Below the pieces are notes generated by a model. It was not told the DNA's origin, ran no database searches, and was given only the letters and a program-made list of their open reading frames with translations. Positions 11,657-22,961 of a DNA stretch of 64,000 bases are shown in pieces (positions within the stretch are counted from its first letter, which is position 1; every line of letters starts with the position of its first letter). Position numbers and translations under genes: made by a program. Origin of the DNA: Vicia villosa (taxonomy: Eukaryota > Streptophyta > Magnoliopsida > Fabales > Fabaceae); contig NW_026705296.1 in assembly GCF_029867415.1 (NCBI RefSeq), positions 1 through 64,000 of the forward strand, read 5' to 3'.

Positions 11657-13069
11657 TTAAAGTTTCAAAGCATCAATCCCTTGTTCAATTAAAGAATATA
11701 AATGTTCTAATTCCTCTGCCTTAGATATCAACCCAACTTCAAGTCCTCCTTTTTTGTCTCCACTTTCAGCAAGAGATATATCTTTCGATGAATGCATCAT
11801 CATCTCAACTTTTATTGGATTCCCAAATTCAAAATCGGTCTCATAAACATTAAACTTAGGGGATCCACTTACCAATAAATGATTTCCAGACATAAAAACT
11901 TTTTTAAACATAGCGTCCCATTTTTCTGCATCTTCCAATGGATCATTTTTCATCTTTGTTATTGCATCTTGAATGGCTTTAACAGTATTCACAAAACCAT
12001 ATTTTCCTTTCACGTCCTTTCTCTTCACAATTGCAAAACATAACGTTAAACAATTCCCAAAATAACCATCAGGTATTTGATACCCTAGTCTCTCTCTACA
12101 ATCACCTACGAAGCAAAAATACTCATCTTTTTCATCGTCATCATTGTTATTTCTATTTATTGTTTTAACCATAGTGGCCCAAACAAAAGCGCATGTTACC
12201 ACAAATGAAGATAGAAATTTTGGTGCTTCGATTTCATGATAATTTGTCTTCCACTTCTTAAGTATCCATCTTTTCATCCCCTCAATTTCTTCTTTTGTAA
12301 AAATAATAGTTGTCTTAACATAGTCTTGGTGTTCTTCTTCTATAGTTTGACTTGGAAGAAGGAATCTATTCTTCCATGTTTTCCTTTGTTCAAAATAGCC
12401 TTTTAATAGAATATTTTCAAGTCCTTTTGGGTCTTTCAATATTTGTCTGTCAAAACAAGGTAGTGATTTCATGTCAACTAGTTCACATTTTTTATGGATA
12501 AAAGACCAAGATTTCATGAAATAGTTGCAAAAGTAATCATCCATCACATGGCAATATGAGATGGCAATGCAAATACCATGGTTAGGAAAAAAAGATACTT
12601 GCAATGCCATCAATGAAAATATTAATGTGTCATTATCATCAAGGTCTATTTTTTGTGTTAATTTTGGAACAAGGTGATTAAAATCTGTGACACTTTTTGG
12701 ATGGTGATTGGATGAAAGATTGTTGAAATCTGCCGAGGATTCAATGACAGTCAAAGTTAAAGCATCATTTTGGGTGCATAGAATAAAAGGTTTATGGGGT
12801 GGTGGTGGACAATGGAGATTTCCAACAAGGGGGAAGAAATATTGAAGTGTAAGGGAAAGAGAGTGTTTTATAGATGGAAGTGTTGTTTGGTGAAAATGAT
12901 TGGTGGGATGAGGAAATTTGTAAAAGAACTGGCGTTCAACATATTTAGGACCTGCAAAAGGCAAGTCGAGAAATGTTAGAGGAAGAGAAGTTGTTGTTGT
13001 TCTTTTTGTTGCAGGAAATACAAAAGTTTGCTCAATAAACACATGCTCTGCTTCTATTGTCTCTGCCAT
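11657..13069 (-). CDS. BAHD acyltransferase, malonyltransferase-like
   Basis: A complete single-exon gene of 470 residues, the usual BAHD length. BAHD enzymes are soluble cytosolic acyl-CoA-dependent transferases that esterify or amidate plant metabolites. The general-base motif HxxxD is HVMDD at residues 174-178. YFGNC (336-340), CRERL before it and SLAES (432-436) with GGLEVGL are hallmarks of the clade that malonylates anthocyanin and (iso)flavonoid glycosides. The usually conserved DFGWG motif is DFEFG (412-416), which is unusual. The start Met13069 is followed by AETIEAEHV, a typical N-terminus for the family. There are no frame lesions and codon use is AT-rich like the surroundings. Donor and acceptor cannot be told from sequence; a glucoside malonyltransferase is the best guess. 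Confidence 0.9.
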   Translation of the reverse strand: MAETIEAEHVFIEQTFVFPATKRTTTTSLPLTFLDLPFAGPKYVERQFFYKFPHPTNHFHQTTLPSIKHSLSLTLQYFFPLVGNLHCPPPPHKPFILCTQNDALTLTVIESSADFNNLSSNHHPKSVTDFNHLVPKLTQKIDLDDNDTLIFSLMALQVSFFPNHGICIAISYCHVMDDYFCNYFMKSWSFIHKKCELVDMKSLPCFDRQILKDPKGLENILLKGYFEQRKTWKNRFLLPSQTIEEEHQDYVKTTIIFTKEEIEGMKRWILKKWKTNYHEIEAPKFLSSFVVTCAFVWATMVKTINRNNNDDDEKDEYFCFVGDCRERLGYQIPDGYFGNCLTLCFAIVKRKDVKGKYGFVNTVKAIQDAITKMKNDPLEDAEKWDAMFKKVFMSGNHLLVSGSPKFNVYETDFEFGNPIKVEMMMHSSKDISLAESGDKKGGLEVGLISKAEELEHLYSLIEQGIDALKL

Positions 13070-13104
13070 TTTTAGAAATTTGAAAAAGGATATTGGAGAG
13101 AAGA

Positions 13105-13116
13105 AAATTTTATATA
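13105..13116 (-). promoter_or_regulatory. Possible TATA box of the BAHD gene
   Basis: On the minus strand, ttatataaaatt lies about 40 bases upstream of the start codon and is followed by a pyrimidine-rich cttctctcc stretch. This fits a TATA box with a very short leader. Spacing is tighter than usual, so a further upstream promoter is possible. Confidence 0.4.
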
Positions 13117-14220
13117 ATTTTACAAGAAGTAATAATGTATTTATAAAACAAAATATAACAATATGTTGAGGTGTATTTGACTAAGTTACAATCAATCAAT
13201 CAACATTTTTCACATTATCATAAACAATATTTTGTTTTTCTATTTTTATCAAACATCGTTGTTCAAAAGCAAACTCTCTTATTTAAATATTATCTTTAAT
13301 TTTTCTGTTACATTCAATTTGAATTACAACGATAGAGAAAATAAATAAATAAATACACATATTTTAGATTTTAACTTTTTAATACGTAACCAACTCTTAA
13401 TAAAGTAGAGTCACAATTTGAAATCTCACTTGTTTCTTTTTTATATATTTTTTAATTTTAATAAAAATTAATTTTCATATTTATTTCAAGCTTTATTATT
13501 TTTTTTGTTTATCTGAAACACAACTGTTATTAAATACATTGTTAGAAAATTTAATTTCATTCAAGATGGCATCAAGGTTGTAGTTAAAAAAATCCAATAG
13601 AAAAAGTCCTAAAAGAATTTTTTTTTAAAAAATTTTTTATTCACAAATCTTTCATGTCTATATTTTTTTTCTTACAATTTTTGTGAATTTAAATAGTCCA
13701 AAAACTTTACAAAATACCTCTTTTAGTGGTAACTTATGTGACATATCAATCTTTTATCTTGTTTTTTTAGAGTAATTCCCTATCCGTATAAACAAGTGAA
13801 TGTTTTAGTAAGAACCTATGATAAAAGTCAAATGGACTTTTTTTTTTTTTTTGCAAAAGTTATTTAGGAAAAAAGAAATAAGCCACAAATTGATGTTAAT
13901 CTTACCCAAAATACAATGGAAATTGGCCAACATTAAACATGAGATAATGAACCATTTCATTCAACAAATGAGGCTTGTTGTCAAGTTTCTGAATGAAATT
14001 TGCACACAATGTTTTTGCTGCATTGAGACCAATATGACTAAGATAAATACAACATTAGGTGCTATAACTCTAGGACAATGATAGTTTCTCCTATCTCAAG
14101 AGAACAATAGAGTCCCTCGTTTTGACGAATATGGTTATATCTGAATATGACCATTTGGATCTAGGGCCAATTAGAGATTAAAAGAAATTTGAAATCAACA
14201 ACTTGGATTTTAACTAATAA
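13117..14220. other. Intergenic DNA upstream of the BAHD gene
   Basis: Very AT-rich, with homopolymer runs. An 87-codon plus-strand frame at 13818-14081 begins in a T run and has no family resemblance. Regulatory elements of the BAHD gene are expected here but none can be named. Confidence 0.4.
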
Positions 14221-14223
14221 AAT

Positions 14224-14345
14224 TAAGGGTTAATACTTAAAACCAATCTTGCCAATGGAATATTCTCTCGTTTTAAACCTTGTAAAAATTTTACTTTTAA
14301 AACCAATCTTGCCATTTGATGGACTCTATCATTTTGAACCCTGTA
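14224..14345 (+). repeat. Two-unit direct repeat resembling a transposon end
   Basis: The block gggttaatacttaaaaccaa, with aatcttgcca and a following accttgtaaa, is repeated after about 60 bases. Phrases of this kind mark ends of dispersed elements in legume genomes; similar wording occurs at about 19391 and 24432. The element itself is not delimited. Confidence 0.4.
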
Positions 14346-14559
14346 AATTATTTTTTTTAGTAAGGAAACTATAAAGAGAAGAAAGGAGAAGAATCAAAAT
14401 CTTTCGCGGTGTCAATCATAATTAAAGAATCTCTGACCTTGGATCATCGAGTTGAAACCTCCATTGATGTTGTCAAAGCTCAAAAATCTCAAAGAATGTT
14501 TGTGATGGAGTTGGGATAAAAACCCAAAACCATACCTAAAAATCTGAATGAATGGTATT

Positions 14560-14790
14560 TATACAAAACTAAAAAACACAGACCGCACTAAGCCTACAAA
14601 ACCGCGCTAAGCGCACTCTCACTAAATGTACTAAAGCTCCTTAACGCGCGCTAAGCACCCTCAGACTGTGCTTAGCGCAAAACTCTCTCTCCAGAATTTC
14701 TAGAGCGTGCTAGGACCGCTCTGGGACTCATTATTTCCATCAAAATTTCATCTTGAAGCTTTTCCTTTGGCTCTTATTACTTATGCTCCA
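14560..14790. repeat. Fragment with CGCTAAGCGC motifs
   Basis: Repeated cgctaagcgc-type words occur at 14600-14690 in an otherwise AT-rich region, as they do inside the LTR-like remnant at 17777-19100. The two may be pieces of the same retroelement family. No ends are resolved. Confidence 0.4.
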
Positions 14791-15099
14791 ACCATCCAAT
14801 AAATACCTAAAAAAATAGATGAAAAACTATCAGATGATACAATATTTACACAAAAACACGATTATACTATTATTTATACATCAGTTTCCTAAGTTATATC
14901 CCTTGTCAGTAGGTAATCATTACCTACTTGTTCTTCATCACCAGTTTCCTCAACTTGAGTTTCTTCCGACTCAGGTGATGAAATTCCAACTTGATCTTGT
15001 ACTTCACCTTCATTTTTCCATCACATGATGAACTCTCCATAGATCAATTCTTAATCTTATGCATTTTATTGGTAATTGGCAGCAACATTTTTCATAAAA

Positions 15100-15867
15100 G
15101 ACGTATGTGTTTCATTAAACACAATATCACAACTTGCGATGCATTTCCTAAGTCTTGATTCTAAATACCACAATATGTAAGCCTTTACCCATTCTTTATA
15201 TCTAAGGAACATGCATCTTAGAGCCCTTGATTCCAACTTGTCTTATCTAATATGAGCATAGGCAACACAACCAAAAACCTTAAGTCATTCCAAATTTGGA
15301 GGATGCCCTGGCCAAACTTATTTAGATATCTTCATACCCAAGGTAGTTTAAAGACACCTATTTATAACTTATGGTGCAATCATAAAAGTCTCAACCCAAA
15401 AAATCTTCTTCAAACCAGCATTGAAGAGCATGCATTTCACTCTTTCCAAAGGATTCATGTTAAATCTTTCATCAAGACCATTATGTTGAGGATTTATAGA
15501 AGTTATCGTTTGTATTATTATACTATTCATGATGTAATAACTGTTAAAAGTATTAGAGCAAAATTCAAGGCCATTATGATTCATGAACCTCTTAACCTTT
15601 CAAACTAGCTTGATTTTCAACAAGAGTCTTCAAGTTTTTGATATTATTAAAAGCTTCATCTTTAGTTTTCTCAATATAAATCCATAGTTTTCTAGATTTG
15701 TCATCAACTATGGAAAGGAAATACATTGCACCAGAGTGTGATGGAGTTCTTGAGGGTTCCCAAAGATTAGCATGAACATATTCAAGAGATCCGTTTATTC
15801 TTTGTTGTGCTTTGTTGAAATTTTTCCTACAAGCTTTGCAAAACACACAAGACTCACAAAGTTCCAA
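15100..15867 (-). pseudogene. Copia integrase remnant
   Basis: Successive minus-strand frames give ELCESCVFCKACRKNF, SIVDDKSRKLWIY, NGLEFCSNTFNS, the region around PQHNGLDERFN and LLGCVAYAHIRQDKLE, in the order of the integrase zinc-binding, catalytic and C-terminal parts. The usual catalytic aspartate-rich phrase IDDFSRK is read as VDDKSRK. Frame changes fall at about 15590 and 15360. It is not functional. Confidence 0.8.
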
Positions 15868-15891
15868 CTTCTCAACCTTATCACCACATAA

Positions 15892-16909
15892 CTAGTTTTT
15901 ATTTCCTAATTTAAGTAAGCATTTCTCACTAACATGGACAAGTCTAATGTGCCATACCCCGACCTTTGTCAAGTATTTTGTAAAAGTTGTAGCAACTGAT
16001 CCAATAACAGTTTCAGCTTTAAGAGAATACATGTCATTTATCTTAATGTCTCTCATAACTTTGTTCCATCCCTTCATGAAGTTCATAACACCTTGTTCAC
16101 CTTTAAACACACATCATTTCTTATATAAATTTATATTAAGTTCAGGTACATACCTAACACTAGTGAGAATTTTCACTGTTTCATCATGAACCATAAATCT
16201 TATAGATCCAATACTGGCAAACTTAAATGCATTATTTTTTCTGAACAACATTGATCCTCCTTCTTGATCACATAATTCCTCAAACAATAACTTGTTTTGA
16301 GGCATATGCCTAGTACTTATAGAGTCCACGACCCATTCCATATTAGAGATGTTTCTAGAGGCTACCAAGGCATCAGTAAATTCATATCCATCTTGAACAA
16401 TGGTTTCATTACCATTATCCTTCTCCTCACCATTGTTTTTAGCCTATCAAAACACACCTTTCTTGTATGACCATCCTTCATAGAATGATAACATCTTATA
16501 GCAAAGATATCGCCACCATAAGTTCTTTGTTGTAACCTTTTCTTTTATCATTCTTTCCATATTTCTGTGATAATTTTCCTTTCATGTACCATCCTTCACA
16601 CATAGAAGAAGACTTATGCTCTTTTATTTTACTCATATCCTTGGAATGTAGAGCAACTTGCACATCTTAAAAATTCAAGGATTCTTCTCCATACAACAAG
16701 GTTTCTTTGAAGTGTGCATGTGAATTTGTTAAAGCACATAACAACAATAAACCTTGGTCCTTATTTTTAATATTAACATCAATGTTTTTCAAATCAAGTA
16801 TTAATTCATTAAACACAACTAACAACTCTAGTAAAGAATTTTCTTCATTCATCTTGAAATAATATAAGACCTGTTTTAGATAAATATGATTTATCGAAGA
16901 TTTCATCAT
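15892..16909 (-). pseudogene. Copia gag and protease/pre-integrase remnant
   Basis: The gag-like frame at 16909-16667 has the phrases FNELILDLKNIDV and LLLLCAL. A knuckle-like CYHSMKDGHTRKVC at about 16500 has lost its second cysteine. The frame 16368-16114 reads EWVVDSISTRHMPQNK, where the family has a DSG-type protease residue set, followed by VRYVPELNINL. The frame 16110-15892 contains VWHIRLVHVSEK. All match a copia polyprotein in order. Confidence 0.8.
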
Positions 16910-17214
16910 GTAAAAACCTTCAAGCTTAACCCAAACCCTACAACAGTTTTTTATTTTGAAGTTTGTCTCAGAACCTTATCACAAAGGTTCAATGTAATTT
17001 TACTATGGGCTTTCTCGATCATTATTGTCTTCTCATTTTCTGTTAATGCTACATCCATCGTATATGAATCTTTCAGTTCTTCTAGCAATACCTGTTGAGC
17101 AAGAAGGGGTCACATCTTGAAACATCATAGACCAAAATCATTCATCCTGATGAATTTTTAAATCTCAAGTTTTGTTGAAGGCATGACTGCTCCACGCTCA
17201 ATACACCAATTAGT

Positions 17215-17690
17215 TGTTGAACAAAAACTCACAAAAAAGAAATGATTCTTGATGATTGAATTATAGAAATTTAGAAACAAGAAAGAGAAAGTAAAGATAA
17301 CATAAACAAAAAATGTTTCATCTTTGAGGAAGGTGCTCAAAGCTCCCCAAAATCTTTATTTAATTTTTAAATATTGAATATAAGTGAGAAACACAATTAA
17401 TGAATCAATCTAGTTAAAAACATTTAAAATAACAAAGTACTAGTAACTAATTAACTAACTCAAAACAAAAAGTTAGTTAAGAAGTTTGTTGATTAGATGA
17501 GTTAAGCTAAAAATATTCACCTTGGTACAACCATTGCTGCAACTTCTGCTTACAAAAGACTTCAACAAAATTTTGCAGTTTTTACTCAGGGTCCAAGAGC
17601 TTAATAACCCTTCAAATTTATCAAATATAAATAGAGGGGAAACTTGAAACTTGGTCGTGAAGCTAGGGCAAACCATTCTCTAGATCTTTA
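17215..17690 (-). repeat. Probable copia 5' LTR remnant
   Basis: The sequence just upstream of the putative primer-binding site starts with tgttgaac on the plus strand, as an LTR end should. It contains AT-rich and gttagttaattag-like sequence common in copia LTRs. The outer end is not resolved. The best TATA-like word here (tataaatagaggg, about 17624) points the opposite way to the polyprotein, which weakens the call. Confidence 0.4.
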
Positions 17691-17776
17691 GCCCAGGTCC
17701 AAAGAGCACCGATAAATACGTCATTCCCCAAAGAGCCTCTATAAATACATCATTATCAAAATGAGAGGGGGATCTC

Positions 17777-19100
17777 TGATAAGTGCCAAAATGTCAATGT
17801 TTTGAGTATGTAAATAGTGGCACTTATCGATACTTTTGTTAATACCGTTTGAATAATTCCCCGTTTTGTGTATAAATACATATACTTTGTGAATAATTGT
17901 ATTTTCATATACTTTTATACCATTTGATAGTTTTTCCTTTGTTTTTATAGGTATTCATGCTTATTGGAGCCTTGAGGAATAAAGTGTCAAAGGCACGGCT
18001 TCGATTTCGCAGTTTTGGTGAAAGCCCGCTTAGCCACCATCAAGCGGACTTCCAAAGACTCAAAATAAGGATGACCAAAATCATCATTTTGGTTTCCATT
18101 CATTCATTATTGGATAGAGCATTGAATAAGCTTTCCAACGCTTCGAACCGGGCGCAATTCGGAGTTACGGTTCTCGAGTTATGGCGAAAACAAAATCTGG
18201 TTTTTAGCAGACTCCGCTAAGCGGACTCTGTTCCGCTAAGCGGACCTGCGGATTTTCAGACTTGTTAAAAAGGGGAAAAATCACATTTTTAGGTTATGGT
18301 TTTGGTATTTTTGAGTCCCAACACCATCAACTTCATTCTTAGAGTAGAATTGGCTTAGAAAACATCTTCGGAGGTTGCATTTGGATGATCGGGGGTGGAT
18401 TGAGCGTCGAACGGAGCTGACAAACCGGGAGATTTTCTGTTCATTTCTCTTCTTTTTTGTGTATTTCTCTTTGGTTGGTTTTGTTTGTATATTTACTTGA
18501 ATCTTATGTATATTTACCGATTATAATGTTATGTTTAACTTGCTTTACAAATCTGTGTTGATGTTGTTCTGGATTTTTGCTCTATGCTGGGGATTTGGGT
18601 TGCTTTAGAGATAAACTTCTTGAATCCTTATCTAGGATGATAATCTGTTGGTTCTGAACTCTAGAGATAGATTTAGAGCTAGCATTCACCGTGGGTATCT
18701 ATACTTAATGCTTTCGTGTTTGAGCGGCGCGCGAGAGATCGCCGACGCGAGAATACGGATGTTCTCGTGACTTCGCGTTAGAGATAACCTTAGTTGTGAG
18801 ATGATCTCGTTTGTGCTCCAGAGATGGACGCTTATGTGAGAGATACGTGATGACATAGATGAGTACTGTAGGTTGAGTATAACGGGTTGGTAAGTGTATG
18901 TTTGTGAAGAGTGAATATATTTGCATTCCTGATAAGTTATTTCTCTTCTAAGAATGTGTTTATTCTTTTCCTGTTTATATCTTTGTTTACTTTTTGCTCA
19001 TTCAATCCCGAGCTCGAAACCATAGAAACTATTGAATGGCATCTCTCCATTTCTGTGGACGATAATTCCTGGATCAATATTTCCAAATCTTTTTTCGTTG
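17777..19100 (+). repeat. LTR-like remnant with CGCTAAGCGG motifs
   Basis: It begins tgataagtgccaaaatgtca, a phrase like the start of several legume LTRs. It contains gctaagcgga words at 18020-18245 and ends in a segment with ctgtggacgataattcctgg that resembles the junction downstream of such LTRs. No polyprotein follows, so it could be a decayed solo LTR of about 1.3 kb. Confidence 0.45.
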
Positions 19101-19390
19101 CTTGCCCTATACTGCATTCAACAATCTCCAGTTTCTAACAAAAACACACATTAAGAGCTTTCACCAATTTGCGTGTGCTAGCCCTAAATATTGTCATAGT
19201 ATCCTAAATACCACAAACAGCCCTAGCCTAAACCCTCAAACACAAGGCTATCTCATTGTACTTTTTGCAAAACTGGGATCAAGTTCAAAGTACATGACGC
19301 TACTACTAGAGGCAACGATAATGCAAAACTAAGATTGAGAGAGTCTATTTCACTGCAAATATCACATCTTTCATTAATTTAAAGTAACTG

Positions 19391-19560
19391 GATTTAATTT
19401 AGGGTTAAATATACAAAAACCCCTGTAATATTAGCGAAATTCGGTTTAGACCCTGTAAAAGATTTTTTTTAAAACCCCCCTCGTAATTTCTAGATTTCGT
19501 CGATATAGCCCCTGTGCAGCCCACTCGTAATTTCTAGATTTCGTCGATATAGCCCCTGCC
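19391..19560 (+). repeat. 44-bp tandem duplication in a transposon-end-like sequence
   Basis: The phrase cgtaatttctagatttcgtc with gatatagcccctg occurs at 19482-19514 and again 44 bases on. The preceding agggttaaatatacaaaaac resembles ends of dispersed legume repeats. Confidence 0.55.
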
Positions 19561-20150
19561 CAAATTCTATTTTTCAATGACTTGGCAGTCCAGCTGGATT
19601 TTTATTTTATTTTTTGTTTAATTTTTAAGAGCCACGTGGAATTTCTTTATTTTTTATTTAATTTTTTTATACAGTATTTTTTTACTTTTATTTTATTCAT
19701 TATTTTACTTTTTCTTATTAATATTTTTATTACATTTTCTTAAATTATTTTTACTAATATTTTTTTATGAAATTATATTTATAAATTAATTTTAAAATTA
19801 TTAAAATATATTTTAGAACTTATAGACCAATATCATTTCATGAAGCCCATTACTTATCATTTTTAAATTTGCTGCGAAAAAGAGGTTTATAAACTCTTCT
19901 CTATGGAGTAACATTTCGATATGGGACTTTTATATACTATAGTCATTGCATTCAACACTGGGCTATATTCAACCAAGGGAGATTGATATTATCAATTCAA
20001 CCATCCATTTTTTATCTAAATTTAGCCAGTTCCATATTTATAGGCAAGGGTAATGTTTTGATTCAGGAATAGTTTGATACACATTGCTCATTAACTTGAA
20101 GTAATGAAGTCCACGTAACTAGTTCATGCTTTAATGTTAATTCAAAGCAA
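19561..20150. other. AT-rich intergenic DNA
   Basis: Long runs of A and T with no gene-like frame. The phrase gccacgtgga at about 19631 is probably part of the adjoining dispersed repeat. Confidence 0.4.
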
Positions 20151-20154
20151 TAGG

Positions 20155-20320
20155 TGGTATGTTGTTGTAATACCAAAGACTCCCACATCGACTAATAGTG
20201 AAAATATATTAGTGTTTATAAGCCAAGCTCACTAATGGTTAAGTAAATTAAAAACAGGTTGAGTAGATGGGCCTCTATTGAGGTAAAATCTCCCGAGGCC
20301 CAAATATAAAATTTTGATTG
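20155..20320 (+). repeat. Possible LTR end with CCCACATCG phrase
   Basis: It starts tgttgtaataccaaagactc followed by ccacatcgactaatag. This phrasing near the left end is common in plant LTRs and TRIM elements. No partner LTR or primer-binding site is identified. Confidence 0.35.
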
Positions 20321-20493
20321 AAAAAAAGTAAAAATTAATTTTAAAAAACAAAAAAAATAATTATTACAAATAAGTAAAAAAATTTGATATAAAAAAATAT
20401 AACATATTATAAAAACAGTAAAAAACTAAATAAAAAATTAATTATTCTATGTGACTATAAAAGATTTAATAAAAAATAAAATAAAAATCCAGC

Positions 20494-20619
20494 GCTTATT
20501 CTTGAATGTTGGATGCCAAACCTCTTTGGTTATGGAACGTGAATTTCAAAAATCAAGCTTATTCTTGAATGTTGGATGCCAAATTTCTTTGGTTATGGAA
20601 CGTGAATTTCAAAAATCAA
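20494..20619 (+). repeat. 63-bp perfect-register tandem duplication
   Basis: Two adjacent 63-bp copies (20494-20556 and 20557-20619) differ at only a few positions. Because 63 is a multiple of three, the enclosing short open frame at 20451-20651 repeats its 21-residue unit. No protein family is recognised and the frame is probably not a gene. Confidence 0.8.
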
Positions 20620-20974
20620 GATTAATGATATGCCTTTGTTGGAATGAATAAGAAATATCTTATGAGATCAATATTGATATTTATCAAAGCAAAACAAATG
20701 TGTGGAGCTTTTGAAAAGTGTAAATCCAATTATTGAAAGCAAAGTTTTTAGAAAAGTATTGCTCAAGCCTCAAGTGGCTTTATATATTACGCTAAATTAT
20801 ATTAAATTGATGTTTATCTATGTAGTATTATAATTTGTTTCAATAGCACTTTCAGTAACAGGTCTCATCCTCTTGGCACTTTTGATCAACATAACTATGC
20901 CAGATAAACATAAGTTGTGTTCATCTTAAGGGCATGCTTTTAGATCCTAATTCAATTTTTTTTTTCTATTATTG

Positions 20975-21765
20975 TTATTGGGTCTTCAAAGGGAATTTTT
21001 TGCGCTCTCAAAGTCAGTAAAAATGTCGGATCTTCAAAGAGGAATTTTTACCACCCTACGAGGAAATTGTATGTTGGACTTTCATTCAAGGATCCTTGTC
21101 GCCCAACGAGATACATTGATGTTGGACCTTCACTAAAGAATTCTCGTCAAGAGAAATCAAAGCAACTTTTGAGGGATTCGACCGACAAGAAATTTATCAA
21201 GGCATGACGATATGAAAATCAAACGCCACAAAAATAATTGCAAGAAGAATCGTTGTAACCCCTGAAATTTTTTAATCCGAAAAGGTGTGGTTGCAAACCT
21301 ACAAATTATGAAAATACAAACGAAAGATACATGTACCTAAAATATCAAATGTTGTGATGTTGGAAGGACTCGCCCTCTAGCGCTATGCTTGAAACGCGCC
21401 CTGCTCTTTTCTAAGTTGTATATAAATTCTTCAAGATTCACGTTAAAGACTGGAGGACTCTTTATTTATTAAAGATGTTAAAATTTCACATGAAGGCCAT
21501 TGCCACTCTTAGAAGTGATATAAATTTTGAACTTTTACATGAAGGTCCTTGCCACACTTAGAGGTGATACAACCACGGGACTTCCATAGGAAAATCTTTG
21601 CAACCATAGGAGGTGATACAATTGTTGGACTTCCATAAGAAGATCCTAGCCACCCTAAGAGGTGATATAAATGATAGATTAAGATCATTGTTTCCTAAGA
21701 GGCAATATAATTGTTTCATTGAAGAATCTGTGTCGCCTTAAGAGACAACTTACTACTAGAATCCT
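20975..21765 (+). repeat. Diverged ~49-bp minisatellite in two blocks
   Basis: A unit of 48-49 bp with the pattern gttggacttycat, gaagatccttgccaccctaa and gaggtgatay recurs at about 20980-21145 and 21470-21765, at least eight times. Register is visible at 21492, 21541, 21590 and 21639. The gap between the blocks (21150-21470) lacks it. It probably belongs to the untranslated region of a decayed LTR retroelement. Confidence 0.65.
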
Positions 21766-21769
21766 TGCC

Positions 21770-22305
21770 AAAGAAAAATTAACTAGTCCAAAGCAAAGCT
21801 TGAGGGACTTTTCCCAAGTGCGGCATAGAGGAACACGCCTCGAGCACTAAATCGAAATTTCATAATAGTAATACTATAATTAAAGAAACTTAATTGATTA
21901 ATCTTATTAGTACAAATAAACTTCATTCACAAGAATAAGAGAACTGACATATTGAAGCATGAACAATAATTGATATGTAGAACAAGACAAAGAAATCAAT
22001 TTATAATATATTAAATTAGAAGCGCACATTCTTAGCTTAATACATCAACATCATTTATGCCTCATGATCAATAATCCTATGTGGCACCCTCTCAAATTCA
22101 TATTCTTTTTTAAAAGAGGTTATATGTTCAAGTTCTGGAAAATGAAAATATATATTAAATTGTATATATATATTTTTTAAACTAGAATATCACCTTGAGA
22201 TATTGGTTATTGGTTTTAAGTTTGATTTTAAAATGACATTATAAAAAATTAAATAGAATATAATACATATACTTTTTCCTCACATTTTTTTTCCTTACAT
22301 ATTAA
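21770..22305. other. Intergenic DNA, no gene recognised
   Basis: AT-rich DNA without clear frames or repeats. Confidence 0.4.
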
Positions 22306-22561
22306 TGACCAGGACCGGTCCTGACTTTTTGGAGGCCCTTGGCAAATAATGAAAATGGGCCCCTAATATATAATATAATTTTCTATAAAAAAAATAATAT
22401 CCATAGCACCACAAAAAAATTTCATATTTTAATCAATATTATCAAAATACATTCTAACTACTTAAAAAAAGTCTTCCTTCTAATATTTTTTGAAGCAAAT
22501 TCTTCATTCAAGTCTTCATATTGTATATTCTCCAACAAATCATTTTCAATCGCTAATAATG

Positions 22562-22947
22562 TTTTTTTTAAGCAAAATTGGGAATCAATTAAGAGCACTA
22601 TGGGTGCTATAACCCAAACATACAACAATTACAACAAAAAAAGGGAACAAAACCCCTCAAACCATCAACAAAAAACTAGCCTAGGATCATTACACCAATC
22701 CTCCCAAGAGCCATTAACAAGCCCTTTATAAAAAACTAGCAACCAATCCCACGAGAGCAATTTGATCCTACCCAAAACATCAAAAGACGACAACGCAAGA
22801 TTATTAAAAATTATATCATTCCTACATTTCCACATTACCCAACAAAAAACTAACCCAAAGAACCATCCCAAATCTAATGTGAGCGCCGCTTTACAAGAGA
22901 CCTCTAACCAAAGCAAGTGATCAACAATTGTAGTACAAGAGACCTCT
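22562..22947 (-). mobile_element. Short 5'-truncated LINE with 14-bp TSD
   Basis: The sequence aatcgctaataatg occurs at 22548-22561 and 22948-22961, exactly flanking the insert. A T run (22562-22569) marks the poly(A) tail of a minus-strand insertion. The reading WVMWKCRNDIIFNNLALSSF matches the C-terminal end of LINE ORF2 (compare IWLCRNGMIFKNLVWNS in the LINE at 49715). Near its 5' end a 42-43 bp unit containing acaagagacctctaa is duplicated (about 22892 and 22934), as seen after template switching. Confidence 0.9.
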
Positions 22948-22961
22948 AATCGCTAATAATG

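Larger units (their letters stand above)
14800..17210 (-). mobile_element. Ty1/copia retrotransposon, 5' half only, decayed
   Basis: Minus-strand fragments appear in the order of a copia element from high to low coordinate: primer-binding-like site (about 17196-17209), gag (16909-16667), a damaged zinc knuckle (about 16500-16445), the protease/pre-integrase region (16368-15892), integrase (15867-15369) and the linker after integrase down to about 14800. Reverse transcriptase, RNase H and the 3' LTR are missing. Frames shift and stop repeatedly, so this is an old truncated copy. Confidence 0.85.

Noticed and set aside
12794..12979. 61-codon plus-strand frame inside the BAHD gene
   Set aside because: Antisense shadow of a 470-residue conserved enzyme frame.
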